DNA from: Ectocarpus siliculosus
Taxonomy: Eukaryota > Sar > Phaeophyceae > Ectocarpales > Ectocarpaceae
DNA length: 64,000 nt
Direction: 5' to 3'
Assembly (NCBI GenBank): GCA_000310025.1
Contig: FN648707.1
Coordinates: 615,137 to 679,136 of the forward strand
Each line of letters opens with the position of its first letter. The stretch's first letter is position 1. Below, in pieces: positions 36,950 through 47,594 of the stretch. The notes under the pieces are model-generated. The model had not been told where the DNA came from, searched no databases, and worked only from the letters and a program-made list of their open reading frames with translations. The translations under genes were made by a program, and so were the position numbers.

Positions 36950-37425
36950 GCAGATGGCATTATGGTCGGGGTCGCGTCCCCCCCAGCGAAGGGGTATCGG
37001 GGGCGCGTGAGGGTTAGCGCCCGTGAGTTGCCGCCCCGGTCGCAGTTTACAGCCTTGGTGTACGTACCAACAGCGAATAACTCGACTCTCCGCTTTTGTT
37101 CATGGCCACAACTTGTACATCATGCTGATTCCATTGCTGCTGCCGACCCAAGCGTCACCGCAGAGGCCTAATCGACAGCACCGTTGGCCTTTTAGACTTT
37201 GCGGCGGGCACGGTGATACGCTGCGCAGCAGCTCAACTAGGCTGAGCGTGTGCACCCAACTTTGGTAATAACGTAGATCATGTGTGTGATTGTTTGGGGT
37301 TGTGTCGCAGTGTACGGCGAATGGAATAAGTGTGGTGTGTTCTTTGGATAAAACGAGCAAAAAATAAGGTAACGCTCGTGGTAGAAAATATTTATGCGTG
37401 AGGGGCCTTGTCAACGGAGGGTTCT

Positions 37426-37611
37426 ATGCGCCACATTTTCCCAAAGATTGCTTTTGTTGTCCTGGGCACTCTTGTCGTCGTCCTCGGGCAAGAAGAGGCG
37501 GGAGTCCGCTGGCACAACCTCTCACGGAGGTTGGCAGCCACGAACAGTGTACATGGAATGACGTGTCGCAACACCTCGTGCGTGAAGCTGTGGGTCAAGT
37601 TTTCCTCGTGA
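37426..37611 (+). CDS. Small predicted secreted peptide
   Basis: A 61-residue frame from ATG carries a convincing signal-peptide shape: MRHIFPK basic start, then the hydrophobic run IAFVVLGTLVVVLGQ, then a polar region with two cysteines (MTCRNTSC) and an N-glycosylation sequon (NLS). No homologue is recognised. It could be a first exon, since potential donors lie near its end. The minus strand is also open here, which lowers confidence. Confidence 0.3.
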   Translation: MRHIFPKIAFVVLGTLVVVLGQEEAGVRWHNLSRRLAATNSVHGMTCRNTSCVKLWVKFSS

Positions 37612-37741
37612 CCGGCTACAACGCTGAACCACGTGCTTTGGTACTTACAAGGGACATCGAACGCTAAATTACTTGTAATACGTGCTGTTCGTTGCCGTAC
37701 GCAAGAGCTGCCGACAAGGATTGGATATATCTTGTCCACAC

Positions 37742-37900
37742 ACCGGTGTTAACCCCCTCCTGTGTAGCCTTGGATGGTTGTAGTTGTACGGAAAAACGAT
37801 ACTGAAAGTGTACATTTTATTACTCTGCGTACAATGAAAAGTGTCGTATACGTCTCACGACGAAAATGGGAGTACTGTCGCCATACCAAGTTGGACGCCA
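37742..37900 (+). repeat. Dispersed repeat shared with 5632-5810
   Basis: Contains TTAACCCCCTCCTGTGTAGC, GATGGTTGTAGTTGTACG and CACGACGAAAATGGGAGTACT in the same order as at 5632-5810. Non-coding as far as can be seen. Confidence 0.55.
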
Positions 37901-38395
37901 CCAATAGAAACCTGGGAAGGCCGTGCAAAAATGGCCATGTACGTACGCGGATGTCGTCACCTTGAAGCCTCTCACCGAAAACACACCCGCGGACGCTCTT
38001 GCCGATACACGGTATACGAGAACATGGCAACAGGTAACGACCACTGTAAATTAAGCAGGCAGCCGCAAGGATGTTACTTCCATTGTGGCAGAGAACAACC
38101 TTGGAGGACCCGCTGATGGTAGTAAGTCGTTCCATACTTCGATTGAAAACGCCAAACAACTGCGAGAAACAAACGTGGCACAACACGAACGACTGAAGTC
38201 CCACAAAGAAAACCAGGGAATACCCCGCGTCGGAACATGCACGGGGCGCCATTCGTAAACCTCTTCACCCCACCGTGCCAGAGCGAGCTCGAGTGCCCTG
38301 GTCTACAAAACCACGATCATTCATCGCGAAGTATGGAGCTGGCCACCACCAGGCATTTCCCCGCATAGAACTGCGCGCTTCAAGTGTTTATCCTT

Positions 38396-39481
38396 TCAAC
38401 GAGTCAAAGGTGCCTCTATAAACTGAACCCTCTTCAGCGACCTTGGCCACATGCAACCACACGTTAAACCGTCACCTGTAGACATCCCGTCAAACCTCAG
38501 TTCGACTATAGCTCTCGGCCAAACGACAACTCCTTCAGGGTAGGAGCCCAACATGACTCGAGAGTGATTGAATGATCCCCCGAAGGCAAGCGACTCCAAT
38601 CCAGGCGGCCACTGCAAGGTGTAAACCTTCGTGTTGAACTTACCCCCAAGCACCAACGTCTTTAGGCTCGTAGGCCAAGTGGTGTCGCTTACACGCCACC
38701 CGCAGCCCGACCCAAACTCGAAAGCTTCTAGCGTGGACGGCCACTTAGCGCGTTCTACGGAAACCATGTCGTCGAAATCATCCGGGAACACAACTCTATG
38801 CAAGTTCCTGGGCCAATGAACGGCATCAACCTTCTGGTTAAATTTTAAGGCGAACGACACCTCCTACAGCCCCTCAGGCAACTGAATGCCTTGTATTGGG
38901 CTGTTGAAAATCCCCCCCAACCGTAGGACCTTGAGCGTGGCAGGGAGTACCACAAGAGGCCTCTGCCCCCCGTTCCACACACCCCCCAAGGTGAGATACT
39001 GCAGCGAACCAGGCCAGATAACGTCTAGCAGGTTCTGCTGGAACGCATCACCGGCCGTCAGAGCGATCAATGCATCCGGCCAATGATAGCCGGTCAACGG
39101 CTGGTCAAAGCACGTACCAAACGCCAAACGTTGCAAGCTACTGGGCCACCGGACTGCGGCGATTGGCTGGTTGAAGCATCCTCCTAGATGAATGTCCTCG
39201 ATGGAATCTACGAAAGTCACACCTTCGATGGACCTGTTGAATGTGCTTTCTAGCGAAAGTTGCTTCAAATTAGGAGGCATACTGATACTTTCGAGTGGCT
39301 GGTTGAAGCGGCTCTCGCAGCCGGATCCTGTTGTATTCTTATCCCTTACCCAGATCATTCGATGTAAGTATTGGATTTGGTTGGGTGAGGCCTCCTGCAC
39401 CTGCAGGAGGGCCTCGCCACAAGTAACCCTTTGGGCTGGGTGTACCCAGGCCCAAAGTATTTGAATGATCAGCAAGTTCAT
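38396..39481 (-). pseudogene. FNIP-repeat protein with one internal stop
   Basis: One minus-strand frame of 362 codons runs from ATG at 39481 to the stop at 38396, interrupted by a single TAG at 38864-38866. It starts with a hydrophobic stretch (MNLLIIQILWAWV), then carries about 13 repeats of about 22 residues of the form FNQPIxxVxWPxxLxxLxFGxx. Good examples are FNQPIAAVRWPSSLQRLAFG and FNTKVYTLQWPPGLESLAFG. FNIP repeats form leucine-rich-repeat-like solenoids, probably for protein binding, and are abundant in Dictyostelium, some stramenopiles and giant viruses. The repeats read on smoothly after the TAG, so the damage is recent, or the stop is a sequencing error or is read through. No intron is needed. 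The sense-strand neighbours are unrelated. Confidence 0.8.
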
Positions 39482-39684
39482 GAATATTAAGCATTGTGTA
39501 GGGCGGGTGGGATGGTCTCAAATATACCCCTTCTTCTCTGCTCCGGCGTATTTCGGGAGAGAAAAGGGGGACTAAACTAGGTGGGGTCATTTTTCAACAT
39601 CCTTTCTGGAATATCTGACTCTTCCCGATTTCGTTCCGAAACCTAGATGCGTCTCAAATCCGAGATTACTATTGCTTTTTGACA

Positions 39685-39924
39685 GATCCTCTCCAGGCCT
39701 GCGGCGTTGTTGTGAGGAAGGTCATCTGGCTCAAACCCTTTGCTTTCTTCTACGCTATGTGTTCCTCCTCCGTCATCGCCTTCATTCTCCTTTCATTCCT
39801 TTCCCCTTCCTTCATCTCCATCAACCCCATAATACCTACCTTCAACACCGTCATTATCGCTTTCACCAGAACCACTACTGAAACCCCAACCTATTGGCCG
39901 TGGTGGAAACTGGTCGATCAGTAG
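39685..39924 (+). CDS. Possible terminal exon with a membrane segment
   Basis: A strong acceptor (ATTGCTTTTTGACAG) at 39684 opens a frame that ends at a TAG near 39922. The peptide has a basic lead (VVVRKVIWLKPF), a hydrophobic stretch (SSSVIAFILLSFLSPSF) and a short Thr-rich end. No upstream exon could be matched and no family is recognised, so this is a suggestion only. Confidence 0.25.
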   Translation, partial: DPLQACGVVVRKVIWLKPFAFFYAMCSSSVIAFILLSFLSPSFISINPIIPTFNTVIIAFTRTTTETPTYWPWWKLVDQ

Positions 39925-41559
39925 TCCATGGACGCTTGAAATATCACCAGTTCGTACCGACAAAAACAAACCAGCTCGAAGGTAACCGCCTCCGGATTCT
40001 GTTAGTATGGTAAGCCTTTCAGTCGAACCAAGACTGTTTCGTCGTCGAAACTCCCCCTGCTAAAAGCTTCGTAGGCCAAAGTGGTGACGGTAGCTACGAT
40101 TTATTGATTGGTGCCTTCGCCAAGCCCACCATACGTTGAAAATGCCGCAGTAAGGAGGGTAGATCTGGACGGGTTGAAAGTTTCCATGGTGTGTGTGTGT
40201 GCGCGCGAGGAATTCCGCCAGAGGTCTCGACACAGTGCGCGTGAGCTGAGAATGGGAGAAAGAGAGGGGGGGGGAGGGGGGGCAGAGAGAGTGAGAGAGA
40301 GAGAAAGCGCGATACAGACAGACAGAGGAAAGCAAGAGGCGTCACTTGACGTCGTACGCACTCCGTGTAGACAGCTGAGAGAGCGGCTGTGGAGCGAGAG
40401 CGTGATCGCGGGCAACCGGAGAATCGGGAGAAATACAGAAAAGACATCCCGGAAACAGAAAGCCGGAAAGAACCCACGCTGTATTCAGGGGAAATGGATG
40501 GGAGAAATGAAGGCGTATGAGAGCCCGAAACATCCGAATGCTGGCCTGTGAGCGGCCTGCTGGAAATGCACTTCTCTGTGAAATTCTTCCCGCTCGCGAT
40601 AAAGATAAATGATACGCTGCAATTTATTGTATCTCATTTTCGCCTGTTTTTGTGCTTCGGGACATCTTTCGCAGGCGGAAGCGAGTCTTTTCTCACGCTT
40701 CATTGTCAGAGGCACGCAGGGGCGTCGTCGGTACATTTCTACGTACGCCCGAGGACCGTTTGCTTGACGTCCAACGTTGAAAAACTGTCTCTATTCCCCG
40801 GGGAGGTGTTCCGCGCGAAGAAAGCCTTCGCAACAAATACTAAAGGGACTGCTTTGACACGTAAAATCGGCCGGCGGTGGACTCCCCCGCGTAGATATGT
40901 GTGTGTGTAGATGTGCCAGTTAGTAGGGCCGTGTATGCGCGCGTCTGCTGTTATCAAAGTGTGTATCATAGGCCTTCTTGGGCAGGGGACAGCAGGGAAG
41001 TCGAACACTGAACAGGAGGGCACGCGTCACCACTCTCTGTCTCTCTCCATCCCCTCCCCCCCCACTTTTCATCCGTAAACCTATCCATCGTCAAGATCCT
41101 CAGACATTCGTCTCAACCTCGTACACTTTCCATCTTTCCATGCCCTTATTTGGCGATATATCAACCAGAACTAAACTCAGCCCGGCTCACAGAGCTACAC
41201 ATTCTCACGTCCATTCCATCACGGCCCAACATGAATGCTGCAACTAGGGTGGGTCTACTCGATCAAAAGTTCGCGGAAAATTTCACGGTTCCGGTTCTTC
41301 CTTGCAGATATTGGGATCGGTGAAGAGAGCAAGGGCCAAAACAACCTGCGTGCTCCTCTCAACGATCCTGTTAGTACAGAAACATCATAACATGTGTGTA
41401 AGTAAGCAAAGAATAGTTTCACCGGCCCTTCGGGACGAACAGAAAGAGAGTCTGCTGCGGTGACGTTGGCTTCTCTGTGTATCTGCGCGGCCACCTCGAG
41501 CCACCAACCTGCAGCTTGATAGATACCAAAGGTATCCCCCGGGAAGATGCGAGCGCAAT
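39925..41559. other. Unassigned stretch
   Basis: No supported gene. A purine-rich run (GAGAGA and GGGGG tracts) lies at about 40250-40330, and short GT repeats at 40192-40202 and 40899-40907. Similarity to the other family units only begins at about 41560, so the leader module expected before copy C is missing here. Confidence 0.5.
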
Positions 41560-41670
41560 CCGTGCCACTCCGTGCGTGTACAGTTACACTAGTTACCGAT
41601 TTTTCACGGTGTCGAGTCTTCCGGGCTATGTGCGCAGCTCGCAGCGAAGTCGTCACCATTTACCCTACAG

Positions 41671-42250
41671 TACGGGCCCGCAGCTAAGAAAAAATATGGT
41701 TCGAAAAATAGGCTCAAGATTTCCCGAAAAATGCCAAAAAAGGGCAAAGAGACACAGCTAGCACAATCGCGGCCAAAACATAAGAAACGTCCAAAAAGTA
41801 AACATTATGGTGCGTAAAACTTGGCTTGGGTTGATTCGGGGGAGCGTAACTCAACGTTCGCGTCACAACTACGACTACCGCATCACGCTGCACTCTGATT
41901 AAGGCACACGCAGCGTGAAATTGCCATTGGAGTCGTATAGCACGTTCGAAGCCGCGGCCGTTGGGGCGTGGGTGCTGCTACAGGTGGACGAAGAGGAGGG
42001 AGTCGGGAAGTCCCGGGAGTGCGACAGCCCCCAACGTTCGCCACACCGAGCTTTCTGGATATAATGCTGCATGATTGTGTTGTTGTTGTTGTATTCCTAG
42101 ACAGAAAAAAAAATAGACAAATGAAATATGAGAATCAGGAAGGATGCGACAGTCCAAAGGAAAAAATGGACGACTTCGGCTGGTCCTTTGACTCAAAATA
42201 TGGGATTGAGGCTCGACCCGATTTTGATGTTTCTTATCTGCGGGTCCGTA
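41671..42250. mobile_element. MITE-like element upstream of copy C
   Basis: The ends TACGGGCCCGCAGCTAAGAA and, reverse-complemented from the right, TACGGACCCGCAGATAAGAA match at 18 of 20 bases. They are embedded in GTAC on both sides, so the target duplication is TA or GTAC. Units A, B and D carry continuous sequence across this point, which shows the empty site. About 580 bases long, with no transposase frame, so non-autonomous. The superfamily is not fixed. Confidence 0.6.
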
Positions 42251-42385
42251 CTCTATTCAGATGGCGCCCGCAGCGGGAACGACACAGGCTGGGCCGGCGC
42301 ATCACCGCTTGTGTCCTGCAAGACTTCCCTTCTGCCGCTGATGAGTTGGTGTATACTCTTGTTTGGATTTTGACGTTGATCGCAG

Positions 42386-45300
42386 GAAGCCGGGCCAGGT
42401 GGTTGAATCGCACAGGCGTCGGGCGGTGGTGGTTTGGACAGTGTCGGTGGCCGCCATCTTGTCATGTGAGCGCATCGACACAACTCGAGATGGTCAACAC
42501 CGCATACCATAGATGCTCATGCATTTTTTCACGGTTGCAGACAGTCATCGAGCACGGAGCAATAACGCGCCAAAGTTAGAAACTCTCGCTTGAGGATTTC
42601 AGAGAATAGACCACAGCAGCACTATCGACACGATTGAGATGTCCGGCACTATCAACCTTGAACGATTCCCGAGGCCTTCATTAGTGATACCCAAGACACC
42701 GACCGCCATGGCGTTCTAATCGCCTCTTGCACTTTTGCTTCGAATCATTCGCGAACTCCGGGTAACCAAGTGATTGCGCCTTGTGGTAACGTTTTATGTT
42801 TCCACATCACCTGGTCTGCACTAGCCTACATAGTCTACTTTGAATACTAATTTCTGTAGCTTCCATCAGGATTGCATCACATCACACCACACCCTTCCAA
42901 TGGGTTCTTCTGCGTCTGTGACTTCCCAGATTGCGGTTGGCTGTTCTACAAAGCAGCGGAGAAGGCGAAGGCACCCGACACGTCTTTCGTACTGACGGTG
43001 AGGCGGGTGTCCCTATCTTTCAACCTGGGCTACTGGGTTCCATGTCGGAAGCAATCGCCAACCTGGTGCCGTGCCTATGCAGAAACGCATTTTGTTTTCT
43101 ATCGTTGCTTCACCAACGTTGTCAGATCTTTTTTCCTGGAATGCTATACTTGCTGGCGAAACATTGATGCTGGGAATCAATTTAGGTTGGTTCCAAAGAC
43201 GAAGGGACAAACGCTGGGTGTGGGTGATTGGTACCGCTCACGCGTTCTTTGGTGGGAGGGGAAAATGGATGTAGATGCTGGGTAACTCCGAAGAGACTTA
43301 TGATTCTATCCTATGAACTAAATTTGTCGTTGCATCGTGAAATCAAACTTCACGCCGCGAACTCCTCAGGCTTGTGCACGATGTCCGACGCTCGCCCGCT
43401 GACGCGCAGTAGCCACGCAAAGTAAAAAGCGACTGACCCAATGGTTTGTTGTTGGTTTATTTTCTGTATACCCCGTCGTATTTTTCAGAATGAGGTATAC
43501 AAGAACCCCGACCTCTGGATTTGCCTGTATAATAACTACGGCTGCGACGAGTGGGAACTCGAGGAGGAGTGCGTGGATTCTGCGTGGATGACCGAAGGGG
43601 GCGTACCGAACGCGGTGTTCTACCCCAGAGTCCAACTGGGCCAGGAACAAGAAACAACGACCGAGCAACTACAAATCGAAGCTATCCCTGAAAACACCGA
43701 TTCTGACAGCGAGGGGAACTACGTGGAGGATGTGAGCCTCAAAATCTCCCTTACTTCCTGAAGCATGTTGTATTCTTGGTGCTGGTCTGGGCACGTTTTC
43801 ACTTGAAGACTTGTGGTGTTACCTTGGAATTTTCGGTGGTGTTGTCCGTGCGCCGTGCACGTGAAATGTCCATGAATCACGGGTAGAGGCGGGTGATATA
43901 CCTCATGTCCTGTCGAAAGATGCACTCTGTGCGCCGATTCTATAGTCGATATCTTCACCGCACGAAGCGTGTCAGTGACATTCGTCAACAGCTTTCGGAA
44001 CAACATCGTTCAGCGTTAGCACCCTCCTCGTTGCCGGCAGAGCAATCGAGTTTGAAACCAGTTTCGGCCTCCGTAGCTGCAGTTGCTTCGTCGACAAACA
44101 TATGAAGATCGGATGGTGCACGAGAGGCTACCTGCACTGCCGTACCGACACATCCTTTGGGAGGATTTAGGCCACCGTTTCGTCCTCAGTTGCTACGTTC
44201 ACGGCAGTCGTTTAAACACCCGAGGACTGCCTGAAAATGGCATTGCAGTCATGAGAATTCAAGCTCGCAACGCTGAAACCTGGTTTATTCTCGACCGTGA
44301 TATGTTCACCTTGTTGCAGACCCTTTCGGGCGTTTCGTGTGTGCCTAATCCGTAGGAGCGTAGCATCCCCATCCATGAAGAACAAAAGCGCATTCAATCT
44401 AACCGTGCCGAACTGCCTAGTGCTAGTCGCTCTCTACCGTACACTGTAGCCAACAGGGGTGAGCTTCAAGGAGCCATGATGCATGTATCATTGCCTTTCC
44501 ACCATCTAGCGAGACGTCAGCGCAGCTGAATTCCTAACACTCGGATGTATGCGACTGTTGTACCGTTCTTGCGGATCCGGTGGCGTCATTGTTGTGGTTC
44601 GTAGGGGAGAGGCCATTGCGTGATTTTCAAGACGTCGGCTGCGGACGCCTTCGTTGGAACTGAACGGGACCCCCACGAGTTCCTGGACTATATCCTTTTG
44701 GATGTGAGCTACTTGAACCGTCGGACGCCGACACTTGTGGTCCACGAAACTCTGAGTAGTGCACTACTATCGTTTCTCCCAAATTATGTTGAGTTGTTCG
44801 GCTTCGCCCGCCACGCGTCAACAGCAAGACCTCTTTCAGTCACGGTACACCCACGTCTCTGCAGACCCCGAGCGCACACTGTTTTGGTATTTTGTATATA
44901 GTGTGTACGCATATGCCGGCCAGATGATCGAAGTGATTTGCCGTAGCCAGAGTGCGTAGCCGTTCCCGACACCAACGATTTGAAGAATGTATCTCCAAGC
45001 CTAGAACCTAACCTTGGGTTCCACACACAGAGGAGTTACACCACCCCATACATTGCAGTGACACACAACTGTCTACTGGGGTGAGTAAAGCACCGACCGA
45101 GGGGCGTGAAATTGCCGTGGGGGAAATGTAACAATCTCCCGATACTCTCAACTGCTCACACGCATGAGCGCATGGGGCTGACGGCTACACTGGCTGATGC
45201 ATGGAAGCAACATATCGCTCTGGCACATGTAGATGTGGTCGCCAACGGCTCTCTCAGGCCACATGGGTTGGCAAACATTCTCGGACCCACCATTCGTACC

Positions 45301-47594
45301 GCTATGTTGGTTGTGTCACCCCGACAACCGTGTATGCCTTTCGCTGAACAGATGTACTGGTACCCGGGCGGCAAATTTGGAAACTCTACGACGTGCGTCC
45401 CTGACGGGGTAGAGTGGGCGGACCACAGGTGAAGATACGTTGTTGTTGTGACTAGGGTATGGCGGCCGCCTGCCCCTGGGACGGCCACCGGGGATCACAA
45501 TGCCGTCTTGGCGTATTGGTACATCGCTTCGAAAGTAAGCCTTTTGGTGGTATCGTCATCTGAGCGTGGGAAGCCGTGCGTGTCGCCGAGCGGTCCTAAT
45601 CCAACTTGTAGCGACGGATGCTGGTAATGTTTGGATAGCGTGTGAGATCGTACGTCTGTGGTATGAGGTCAACCAGGGATGATACACAAACCAGGGGAGA
45701 CGGAAGAAAGTTGCACTGTCAAGTTGTTTGCGTCGTTACGGGCGTGTCCCACCGCCAGCTCGCCAATAAGCGCGACGGAGGCATGCGCGTTTTGCTGCAC
45801 GGGCAATGGTCTCACCATGTGCGCATTTCCATCCGCCAAAAAATCGTTTTATTTAGGGCGAAACAACACACAAACATGAAAGTCAATTTTGGGCCAAATA
45901 TATGCTAGTGGGATACTGAAATCAATATTCGCGCGTCGTAAGGACTTCCTGATATTGAAGGAGCATTGAATTGTTCCCCGACATTAGATTTTCTACACAC
46001 GGTAGTGTATATCTGATACAAATTCCATTTTCTGTGGCGGGTTCGCCCTGTACGTGAACTGATCACCGCAATGGATGCCTTGGTTTACCTGCAGATAAAC
46101 CATAAGGAGGTGTGTCCCTCACGGTGCGGTCGATGGGTTAAAATGATCAACATGTTCAGTCGTAGCCGCCTCTGTACACCGCTTCACCACGCGTTTTCCG
46201 ACCTCGTCTTACGGCAGGGAGTGGGTTTATGGCTTCCTGAGCGACCCCGAGGACCCCTCAGCGATTTCAACAGGGGTACACCTGTCCTACAGCTGTATCA
46301 CGAATACGTCCAACACCCACACCTTCAACACCGTGGTGACCAAATATTCATCGCACTATCTGTGTCCAGGGAGGATAAAGTCTTGGTGGTTGGCAATGTG
46401 CGGGAAATGTTCAGCGTGTACGTGCGTACAGGTAGCCGCGACGTACGTATCCACTTTAATGTTTACCCTGCTTCGGGCACTATTACGCCGGACCAACGAA
46501 ATACCTCTCTAAGTCAAACACATTGGATGCTTTTGAGGTGTGGCGTTGTATTATCCCACTGACTAGCCTGCAACGGCAGCGGCCTAATATGTTCAAGAAA
46601 AACAAGTAATCAATTTGTATCTCACCATGTTGTGTACGTTGACGCGCTTCGCGTGCTTGTGCGACCGGCGTGTCAGGGCATTGGGCTCACCAAGCAGAAC
46701 AAGTTTATGGACGACGACAAATCGTCGTACAAGGCGCTATTTACGAACTTTGGGGTTCACAAGAATGTGGTACGTCTGACCTGCAGCTGCAGCGCTTTCG
46801 TATCTTGTTTCCGTCACTGTCGTGTTGTGGTCGTTGTTGTTCTTGCTGTTGTTTTTGTTTAGTTGCCTTGCAAAACCTCCGGCACTTTTCAGTCGTCCGC
46901 AATCGTGTTTCCACAACGCAGGTGAACCCAAACATCACAATGCCATATGCGCATCTGTCTCTGGAGATGAAGCAGCAGTTCGACTCTTGGGAGATCATCA
47001 CAGAGTCCAACCCGTACGAGTTCGCCGAGATGTTTGGAAATATTGGCGGATTTTGGGGTGAGTGAGACAATACGAACCGGTACATGTGGTACAGCCGCAG
47101 AATTGTCAAAAAAAATTCGCCCTGTAGTGGTGGCATCCCCGCCCGTGTGCCTGGAGAACAGACCTTCTGCTCTAGCGACTCGCGAAGGTTCTTTCGACGA
47201 GAATCGCGTAGCGGGTAACGGCAGCTCATTCTTCATGAACGATTGAACCTGTTTCTGACTTCATCTCGACCGCACACCCTTTCCGCTGGCTCCCACCCCC
47301 ACAGATCTTCTTCTCATACTGTGGCCCTTGTGCTTCGTCGCGGCCACTCAACAAGATCCCCACCTCAAGCCTCGCACCTTCAAGAAGTCAGTCGTGAGGG
47401 GGGCCGAACGCGCGGCGGGTGTTACCAAAGTGATAGCGCGTGCGGCGCCGATAAGACACTCCAGTTCAATGAGCGTAACGTCCGCAGTAGATGGATTCGA
47501 AGAGCAAGAAGTAGTGCCCGCATGGGAGGGACGACCTGTGCAAAAACAGCCCCCCCAGTCAGCCACCACCTGGAAGGACGCGCGCCGTTCCTGA
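42386..47594 (+). pseudogene. Copy C of the two-membrane-segment family, lacking its leader exon
   Basis: Exons equivalent to A exons 2-11: 42386-42465, 42930-42997, 43489-43731, 44605-44703, about 45169-45428, 46095-46123, 46218-46335, 46677-46769, 46922-47057 and 47305-47594 (stop). The peptide is closest to D, for example YKNPDLWICLYNNYGCDEW and FGNIGGFWG. No ATG TG leader exon or leader module is found upstream, where a MITE and unrelated DNA lie instead. The exon-6 acceptor used by A and B is altered here (AACTG for AACAG), so a nearby AG is assumed. Exon 7 is 29 bases and, entered in the phase left by exon 6, meets a TAA at once. Together these suggest a dead copy, though most exons remain open. 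The intron at 45429-46094 carries an insertion shared with D. Confidence 0.65.
45445..46030 (+). other. Insertion in copy C intron, shared with copy D
   Basis: The intron between exons 6 and 7 is 666 bases in C and 982 in D, but only 160 in A and 170 in B. The extra DNA of C and D is alike, with blocks such as GATACACAAACCAGGG, and both encode related peptides (ANKRDGGMRVLLHGQWSHH in C; ANKLDENMRFMLYGQCSQH in D). It may be an old transposon fragment. It marks C and D as sister copies. Confidence 0.6.

Noticed and set aside
42253-42510. Minus-strand frame opposite the TM1 exon, open in A, B and C
   Set aside because: It is antisense to a well-phased exon, and its conservation follows from the exon on the other strand.
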